A stretch of DNA of 64,000 nt from Symbiodinium natans (taxonomy: Eukaryota > Sar > Dinophyceae > Suessiales > Symbiodiniaceae). The notes beneath the pieces were generated by a model, which ran no database searches, was not told where the DNA came from, and saw nothing but the letters and a program-made list of their open reading frames with translations. Where the stretch lies: assembly GCA_905221605.1 (NCBI GenBank), contig CAJNDS010002306.1, positions 176,001-240,000 of the forward strand, in the 5' to 3' direction. Made by a program: the position numbers and the translations under genes. This document shows positions 58,813-64,000 of this stretch, in pieces. Numbering within the stretch: position 1 is the stretch's first letter; every line of letters starts with the position of its first letter.

Positions 58813-58852
58813 GGTTTAGGGTTTAGGGTTTCGGGTTTAGGGTTTAGGGGGA
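58812..58852. repeat. TTTAGGG array, 5-6 units
   Basis: Starts within the last codon of the preceding exon. Followed by two copies of TGTCGAGGGGTGTTTTGAGG (58876 and 58942), a local duplication of about 66 bp. Confidence 0.95.
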
Positions 58853-59149
58853 ATCTTGGGGCTTTTCGGGGGAGATGTCGAGGGGTGTTTTGAGGGTTTT
58901 TGAGGTGAATTGGGGGATTCTTGGGGCTTTGCGGGGGGGGGGATGTCGAGGGGTGTTTTGAGGGTTTTGGGCTGGGGGCTTGAGGTGCGCCTCATTGTTG
59001 GATGAGCCCTGCAGTCCTCTAAAACCCGTGGCGCTCTTCAACCCAGAGGTCGAAAGTTGGCCACAGCCTGCCAAGCCCGAAGCCTCACAACTCATAGCAC
59101 CGTCCCCTTCTGAAATCCTAAACCCCAAGCCCCCCAAACCCTCTAAACC

Positions 59150-59270
59150 CTGAGCCGCCCTAAACCCTAAACCCTAAACCCTAAAAGCCCTAAAAGCCCT
59201 AAAAGCCCTAAAAGCCCTAAACCCTTAAAAACCCCCTAAACGCCTAAAACCCTAAACCCAAAAACCCTCC
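59150..59270. repeat. CCCTAAA / CCCTAAAAG array
   Basis: Mixture of heptamers and nonamers CCCTAAAAG, ending 8 bases before the next acceptor. Confidence 0.95.
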
Positions 59271-59278
59271 CGTCCCAG

Positions 59279-59384
59279 GACCTTGAAGCAGATCTGCGCT
59301 CTTCCGCATCTCCAGGGCGGCCCTCTCAAGGGCGGCGCGGCCACGATGAGCCTTGGCTCTTTGTGTGCGCACCTCGAGCATCTT
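59279..59384 (+). CDS. Exon after a CCCTAAA array
   Basis: Acceptor CTCCCGTCCCAG, donor GTTAAA. Encodes TLKQICALPHLQGGPLKGGA then ATMSLGSLCAHLEHL; GC-ending codons. Convincing; unknown family. Confidence 0.62.
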
Positions 59385-60102
59385 GTTAAACCCCAAACTG
59401 GCTTGTAGGGCTTTTGGGGCTTTTGGGGTTTCTGTAGGGGTCAGGGTTAGGTGTAAAGGTCTATCTTTTGCTGAGAAGGGTCTGAGAAGGCTGACGGACA
59501 CTCGACATGTCAGTGAATCTGTGGATGTGTCCATGTTTGCCGGAAGAATTCAGCATATGCACCAGTCCATGGTTCCCGACTGAGTCTTACAGCAGCTTAC
59601 TACTGACCGACTCCGTACCATGTTTTTCAGACTCTAGATGTAGTTCAGCCAGCTTCAGGTATCGTTTGGGATGGACGTTGACGCACCCGCATCGCTGGGA
59701 TGCAGAAGCCGTCCTCTTCTCCGCAATGACCCTTCTCATCGTCGTCTGGCAGCACTTGACAGAACCATCTTCAGCTGAGTTCGCAACGCGCAAGCCATGA
59801 CAAGCTGTTTTGGCCGGCAGCCTGACACAGTAGGACCTGACGGGGGGAAGACAGCACACACGCGTGACTCTCACAAGCTTGACTCGCAGCCTTGTTGGTA
59901 TAGTCTATCGCCGTCGTAAGAGCTTCGGCCTCATTGTCGACTTGGGTTAGAAAAGCCCAAGAGAATGGGCAAACATCTTATTGCAATTTCATGTAACAAA
60001 ACCCAAAGGGAATAGTTAATAATCCCATCGCACTATCAGTGTTTTTACTGAGGGGAGTAGAGTCAAAGTGTATAGTCGCACATAGGGGCTTGCGCAAACA
60101 CA

Positions 60103-60172
60103 AGACCCCTCTTGTAGTCCCCCAAATAGTAGTAGGGTTCCCTTATCTTAAGCACCCCAATAAGGTACCCCG
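60103..60172 (+). repeat. Dispersed short repeat family, copy 3
   Basis: GACCCCTCTTGTAGTCCCCC, AAATAGTAGTAGGGTTCCCTT, then CACCCCAATAAGGTACC. See 33511. Confidence 0.7.
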
Positions 60173-60207
60173 CATATCGTAAACCCCCACATCTGTCACA
60201 CCTCGCA

Positions 60208-60288
60208 ATGGGCGAGCTGCCCTCGTTCGTCGTGGAGCACTACCTGCGGCGGGGTGGCTGCGAGACAAGCGACCCGGAAGCGCCTTTG
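60208..60288 (+). CDS. TAF10-like histone-fold protein, first exon
   Basis: ATG start, 27 codons in phase 0, then GTGCTT. MGELPSFVVEHYLRRGGCET then SDPEAPL. This matches the TAF10 (TFIID/SAGA subunit) start of the histone fold, where family members read IPD.V..YYL...GFE.SDPR. The next exon supplies a helix with AA in the right place. TAF10 would act in the nucleus in transcription initiation or histone acetylation complexes. Dinoflagellates have reduced and unusual basal transcription factors, so a TAF10 here is notable. Confidence 0.6.
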
Positions 60289-60478
60289 GTGCTTGCAGAC
60301 TTATTCTAATTATTGCTATACACCTGTTGCGAATATTTCTATTGTGCTGTTCTTGTGACGAGCATCATTGTTGTTATCATTGTTATCATTATTGACGGTT
60401 CGTATTGCTCTTTGAGCCAGTTGCAAGGAAGTAGAGATGAGCTTGTATTGGGCAAGACCGAAGCTGCCACCCGGCCAG

Positions 60479-60522
60479 ATCTTGCAGATCGCCGCGGACG
60501 CGACGGAATCCTTCGTCACAAG
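60479..60522 (+). CDS. TAF10-like, second exon
   Basis: Acceptor ACCCGGCCAG, in phase with exon 1. Encodes ILQIAADATESFVT, aligning without gaps to the LISLAA.KFI.DI helix of TAF10. The donor is unclear (GC at 60523, GCCCTG). A downstream frame reads HKALGMAAGGSSHGALDMA and may be the next exon. Confidence 0.5.
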
Positions 60523-61028
60523 GCCCTGGGCATGGCTGCTGGTGGGTCAAGCCATGGAGCGCTTGACATGGCAGTATCTTGCGCCCTCCCACCGAAGAAC
60601 ACTCCCAGATCCGTGGCCAGGATTCTCAGAGAAGCGCAGGAGATTTCCAAGTAACGCGCCCAGTCTAGCTACGGCCAGCTACTCATAGGCGAGGGCTACG
60701 GACCCCTGAGCCTGAAAACCATGAGCGCAGACGGTCAAGTAAACCCTGTTGTCAGCACATCGGAGCAGGGTCCTGGCTAAGGTCACGGCGTGCGCAAACT
60801 GCTGCATGTGATGAGCAGGTCTCTGAGCTGCATCGTCACTTCTTTGCTTCCTGCTCCCGGCATTGCTTAGAAAACGAAGAACCAGGGCCCGACCCATTAA
60901 ACGAATCCTACACTTGCAACTAGGTTTGGGACACCGAAGATGCCAGAGCTCCAGGAACACAACGTGATCTTCTCACCCTGTCTTTCATCGGTGGTTACCA
61001 TCTTCTCAGATCTTCTTTAAAACATCTT

Positions 61029-61277
61029 GTGCTGAGCGTGTTGGCTCAGGGTCCCAACTGTGGTCCCAGGGGTCCCCAAAGTTTTGATGACAAGGCAGCC
61101 CCGGATGCACCGGACAACAGTGCAGGCACCATTGGGCTGAAAAGTCACCTTCAATACTCGAAAGCTTGTGGTGGCCCTGCCAGGGAAGCCCTCCAAGCGG
61201 CAAAGGACCGCAGAGGACCCGGAGTCGGCTGTGCTATCGAAACCTCAAGAAAACCTCCAAGGCGTCGTGTCTCATAA
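61029..61277 (+). CDS. Hypothetical protein segment
   Basis: Frame reads GPNCGPRGPQSFDDKAAPDA, SAGTIGLKSHLQYSKACGG and REALQAAKDRRGPGVGC. Protein-like to the end at TAA. Start uncertain. Confidence 0.45.
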   Translation: MLSVLAQGPNCGPRGPQSFDDKAAPDAPDNSAGTIGLKSHLQYSKACGGPAREALQAAKDRRGPGVGCAIETSRKPPRRRVS

Positions 61278-61290
61278 GCACGAGTAAGAA

Positions 61291-61518
61291 ATGAGCAGTC
61301 TATTGCAGGTTGGTGCATGTCCGGTAGGGCAAGCTATGCAGGAGCCTCCACAAGATTCGTCGAAGAACGACGCTTTGCGGGACGGAAGGCTGTTCTCTTC
61401 GCGTGTGGAATGCAAGTGTTGTGTGGAGTTTGGGTTCAAAGAGCTGCCTGGCCAAGGACGGGAGCATCTTGCATCTACAGGATCTTCTTCAAGCCTTGCG
61501 CCGCTTCTGAGACGCTGA
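61291..61518 (+). CDS. Hypothetical protein, 75 codons
   Basis: ATG start MSSLLQVGACPVGQAMQEPP then KNDALRDGRLFSSRVECKCC, VEFGFKELPGQGREHLAST, ending LAPLLRR and TGA. The CKCC motif may bind metal. Good composition throughout. Confidence 0.55.
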   Translation: MSSLLQVGACPVGQAMQEPPQDSSKNDALRDGRLFSSRVECKCCVEFGFKELPGQGREHLASTGSSSSLAPLLRR

Positions 61519-61615
61519 GACGCCGGATTCTTGAAGAAGGGATCGGGCCCCTCTGAGGCTTTGAGCAGAGATGTGGTAGACTTCGTAGGTATGTTGTTGG
61601 CAATGGGTACGTTGC

Positions 61616-61969
61616 ATGCAAAAATATGATTATAGCGGATTCGTGGGAAGTCTTCTGCTTCTCCTTTTGCCAGCCAGCTGGCTCGGGCCGGGCAGGCTGC
61701 TTTGCCTGCACATCGCAAGCTCCGAAAAACGCCTTGCTTTGCAAGACGCGCATTGCGGCAAGAGGGATGTAGAAGTGGCTTGCCAGAACGTGCCATGTGT
61801 GGCGGGGCAGGACAAAAACAATTCTTCGAATTCTGCTTGGCATGACGTGCTCCTTCCTGCCAATGTTGGGGAGACTTCAGCCCTCAGCCCTGCAACGAAC
61901 CGAAAGCTAAGGCTTCTCAGGACATTGAGGTCTGTTCAGGTTTGTTCACATTCCAGCAATGTTCCCTGA
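61616..61969 (+). CDS. Possible secreted Cys-containing protein
   Basis: ATG-led frame of 117 codons. A hydrophobic N-terminus (VGSLLLLLLPASWLGPGR) looks like a signal peptide or anchor. Then DAHCGKRDVEVACQNVPCVA and NSSNSAWHDVLLPANVGE. An antisense frame of similar length exists. Confidence 0.45.
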   Translation: MQKYDYSGFVGSLLLLLLPASWLGPGRLLCLHIASSEKRLALQDAHCGKRDVEVACQNVPCVAGQDKNNSSNSAWHDVLLPANVGETSALSPATNRKLRLLRTLRSVQVCSHSSNVP

Positions 61970-62300
61970 GGTCATGCGCAGCAAGCCGCCTGGAGGCAAC
62001 AAGCACTGCTTGTCCTTGCTCGAAGGCACTGCCGGACTTGCATCACTTATTCCAAGTTGCTTTGCGGAGTTGGAGCCCAGGCAAGGAATGAACTCTCCGC
62101 CACCCAACGCAGTCTGGCATCAGCAAGTGCTCAAGTGCTATCGGAAGACACTCAGGTCGTTGCTGAAACGCCTGCTGCGGCTCCCCGGCGTCGAGGTGCA
62201 AGCGAACTGGGCTGGGGCATTGGAGGGCATGGTCCATGATGTCGTAGATGCCGGTTCATGTAGACTACAATTAGGGTGTGGTCGGAAGAGACAATTCTGA
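61959..62300 (+). CDS. Hypothetical protein, 113 codons
   Basis: ATG start after an ATTCCAG acceptor-like site. MFPEVMRSKPPGGNKHCLSL, then WHQQVLKCYRKTLRSLLKRL and VEVQANWAGALEGMVHDVVD, end GRKRQF. Amphipathic helices, natural composition. Family unknown. Confidence 0.55.
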   Translation: MFPEVMRSKPPGGNKHCLSLLEGTAGLASLIPSCFAELEPRQGMNSPPPNAVWHQQVLKCYRKTLRSLLKRLLRLPGVEVQANWAGALEGMVHDVVDAGSCRLQLGCGRKRQF

Positions 62301-62429
62301 TCTTGCCGGCTCTCTCGTTGTTATTCGACTTCTTCGGAACATTCATGGTGCAGAGGACGAGCTGCCAAAGATTTTCGTTTGCGTACCTAAGCTCTGAACC
62401 CTAGAATCCCTAACTCCGACACTGCCCTA

Positions 62430-62486
62430 CACTCTACTCTCGATGCACAACCACCCCCTCTACTCTCGATGCACAACCACCCCCTC
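62430..62486. repeat. 26-bp tandem duplication
   Basis: CTCTACTCTCGATGCACAAC plus CACCCC occurs twice in a row. Confidence 0.9.
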
Positions 62487-62762
62487 CCCCCCTCCAGGTC
62501 GTTGTGGCGACCGCACTTGGAACCGTCCTCTCGACTCTGCGTGCGCCACCTGGCTGATTCGGGCGGATTCTGTTCCGTGGATCATTTGCTTCAGGCTGCT
62601 CGCGGTTCACAGGTTGAGCATTAAGGGCTTGCCGCGACCTTGCGGCAATCAACTGCGGTAACCAGTAACATCCAGTAACCAGTAACAGCCTTTGCACTGT
62701 ACGTACGCGATGTAGTGGCCTGAACGCATCCCGCGCCGCGCCTCCACCTCGGGGTCACTGAT

Positions 62763-63236
62763 GTGGGCGAAAGCTGCGACTTCGCAGTGGGGTTGACCGT
62801 CTGGCATATCTCACACAGCGAGCTCGAACGGTGCACCTGCCCAGTTGGCCCATGCGTCCACTGCGTAGTCCTCCCCTGCACGTTGCGGCATTGTGGCGGC
62901 ACACCCAAGAACATGCAGAGCGAATTCAACTTCTTAACCTCCCCAGGCCCCGAGTACTCTGCGTGCCCACGACTGCAGACATCTGAATCTATGGCTGTAG
63001 ATGGCCTGTGCTCTTTTGCTACCGCGACGTCCCGCCTTCTAGATCTTGTCTCTTCCTTGCAGCTTCCCCATTTGCGAGACAAGCGTTTTGGACTGTCTGC
63101 ACCCGGGGCATGGGGAAATTGCCGAGGTAACTTGGCCCTGCCATGCGACTTGCAATCGCGAAGCCAAGGTATGAAGGGGATGTGGTGGGCGAGCCGCCCC
63201 GTGGTGCCAAGCAACGCCGTCAGAACTAGGGTCTAA
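62763..63236 (+). CDS. Cys-rich coding candidate; antisense frame also open
   Basis: Plus frame reads ERCTCPVGPCVHCVVLPCTL then RHCGGTPKNMQSEFNFL; minus frame (62621-63214) reads EVKKLNSLCMFLGVPPQCRN. Both exceed 150 codons. Undecided. Confidence 0.35.
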   Translation: MGESCDFAVGLTVWHISHSELERCTCPVGPCVHCVVLPCTLRHCGGTPKNMQSEFNFLTSPGPEYSACPRLQTSESMAVDGLCSFATATSRLLDLVSSLQLPHLRDKRFGLSAPGAWGNCRGNLALPCDLQSRSQGMKGMWWASRPVVPSNAVRTRV

Positions 63237-63425
63237 GAGTCTAGAGAAGGGCCTTAGCAAGCCTTGGCAGGGCTGAGACCCTCTGAACATCCTGAAGCCA
63301 AGGCACCACTCCTTCTTGGAAGATCCAACGGCAGGCAGCTCAGAAAAGACGGCTTCACCTTGCGTGGTTATGTTTGCAAGCCTTTGCCAGAACTTTGTGA
63401 CGATTAAGCTTGTAGCCGTCTTCAG

Positions 63426-63548
63426 GTTGTGCTGACCGGCTGGATTCGGCAGTATCCTTGGGACATGCCCATCGTGCGGTGCTCAGCTGACTGCAACTTT
63501 CAACCGCCGCTGTCCTTGTCACGGGCATCTTCACGCGTGTTCTTGTGC
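63426..63548 (+). CDS. Exon, unknown, with Cys
   Basis: Acceptor GCCGTCTTCAG. Encodes VVLTGWIRQYPWDMPIVRCS then ADCNFQPPLSLSRASSR. The donor is uncertain; the open frame runs into the CCCTAAA array at 63580. Confidence 0.5.
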
Positions 63549-63579
63549 CGGAGGCAACTCAAACCGGCAAGTCAAAACA

Positions 63580-63661
63580 ACCCTAAACCCGAAACCCTAA
63601 ACCATAAACCATAAACCCTAAACCCTAAACCCTAAACCCTAAACCCTAAACCCTAAACCCT
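63580..63661. repeat. CCCTAAA array, 11 units
   Basis: C-strand array, 15 bases before the next acceptor. Confidence 0.97.
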
Positions 63662-63676
63662 TTCACTCCTGAGCAG

Positions 63677-63769
63677 CCGCAGCTGCCCCCAGTAAGGCCG
63701 ACACTGTTCAGCGTTTGGGTGGCTGGCCCTACGCAGTGCTGCAGCCTGCTTGCATTAAGGCAACCAAAG
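63677..63769 (+). CDS. Exon after a CCCTAAA array
   Basis: Acceptor TCACTCCTGAGCAG, donor GTATTC. Encodes [20 protein letters not shown] then [10 protein letters not shown] plus one base. One of the cleanest exons in the window. Unknown family. Confidence 0.7.
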
Positions 63770-63811
63770 GTATTCCAGGGCCCCTGAACCCTGAACCCCT
63801 GAACCCTCAGC

Positions 63812-63931
63812 CCGAAATGCCCTATAAGCCCTATAAGCCCTATAAGCCCTATAAGCCCTATAAGCCCTATAAGCCCTATAAGCCCTATAAGCCCTATAAG
63901 CCCTAGAAGCCCTATAAGCCCTAGAAGCCCT
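63812..63931. repeat. CCTATAAGC nonamer array
   Basis: About 13 perfect copies of CCTATAAGC, with CCCTAGAAG variants at the end. The KPYKPYKP frame is a repeat product. It lies just inside the intron that follows the exon 63677-63769, but is not a telomeric heptamer. Confidence 0.97.
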
Positions 63932-64000
63932 ATTAACCTTTCGGCCCTATACCTATAAGCCCTACAAGCCTAGTCCGGGAACGGCTGGCAGCTGGTCTAG

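Overview
This window looks like nuclear DNA of a dinoflagellate, probably close to the Symbiodiniaceae or Suessiales. The reasons are: degenerate plant-type telomeric heptamers (CCCTAAA/TTTAGGG) scattered through the interior of the sequence; very short exons separated by short introns with GT, and probably GC or GA, donor sites; many CCCH, CxxC and RRM-type fragments; a Ty1/copia polyprotein with the VHGDD reverse-transcriptase box; and a 12-base match to the 3' end of the dinoflagellate spliced leader inside the retrotransposon LTR. There are no operons, ribosome-binding sites, CRISPR arrays or bacterial genes. The exons below come from reading frame, codon composition and splice-site context only. 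Most cannot be named, and exon ends are predictions.

Layout. 1-2196: sparse sequence with one small repeat-coding candidate and a long TATATG microsatellite. 2197-9863: a complete Ty1/copia LTR retrotransposon with identical 103-bp LTRs and a 5-bp target duplication, inserted in the microsatellite. It carries gag, protease, integrase, RT and RNase H, but is broken by two frame changes and an in-frame RNase H deletion. 10.0-12.0 kb: nothing convincing. 12.0-16.7 kb: plus-strand exons of a CCCH zinc-finger gene. One of its introns holds an AT-rich block with the start of an EF-Tu (tufA) gene, which looks like transferred organellar or bacterial DNA. 17-19.3 kb: minisatellites, octamer repeats and four copies of a small cassette. 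19.5-47.5 kb: many plus-strand exons of unrecognised genes, among them Q-rich, zinc-ribbon-like and helical segments, separated by telomere-like arrays and TATACA microsatellites. 47.7-48.8 kb: two minus-strand exons. 48.9-63.8 kb: further plus-strand exons, including an RRM (RNP1) exon, a three-exon phase-consistent gene end at 51.9-52.5 kb, a porin-like C-terminus at 58.7 kb and a TAF10-like histone-fold gene start at 60.2 kb. The window ends in a CCTATAAGC nonamer array.

The most interesting pattern is the placement of the telomere-like arrays. In about nineteen places a CCCTAAA array ends shortly before an AG acceptor and an exon. In about ten places a TTTAGGG array begins at or just after the donor of an exon, often with the GT of GTTTAGGG as the donor itself. 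On the minus-strand gene the polarity flips accordingly. The arrays therefore behave as intron ends with fixed orientation, not as relics of chromosome ends. One array is bracketed by a 17-bp direct duplication, as an inserted intron would be. A family of telomere-repeat introns (introner-like) whose two strands supply donor and branch/acceptor signals is the main hypothesis offered here.
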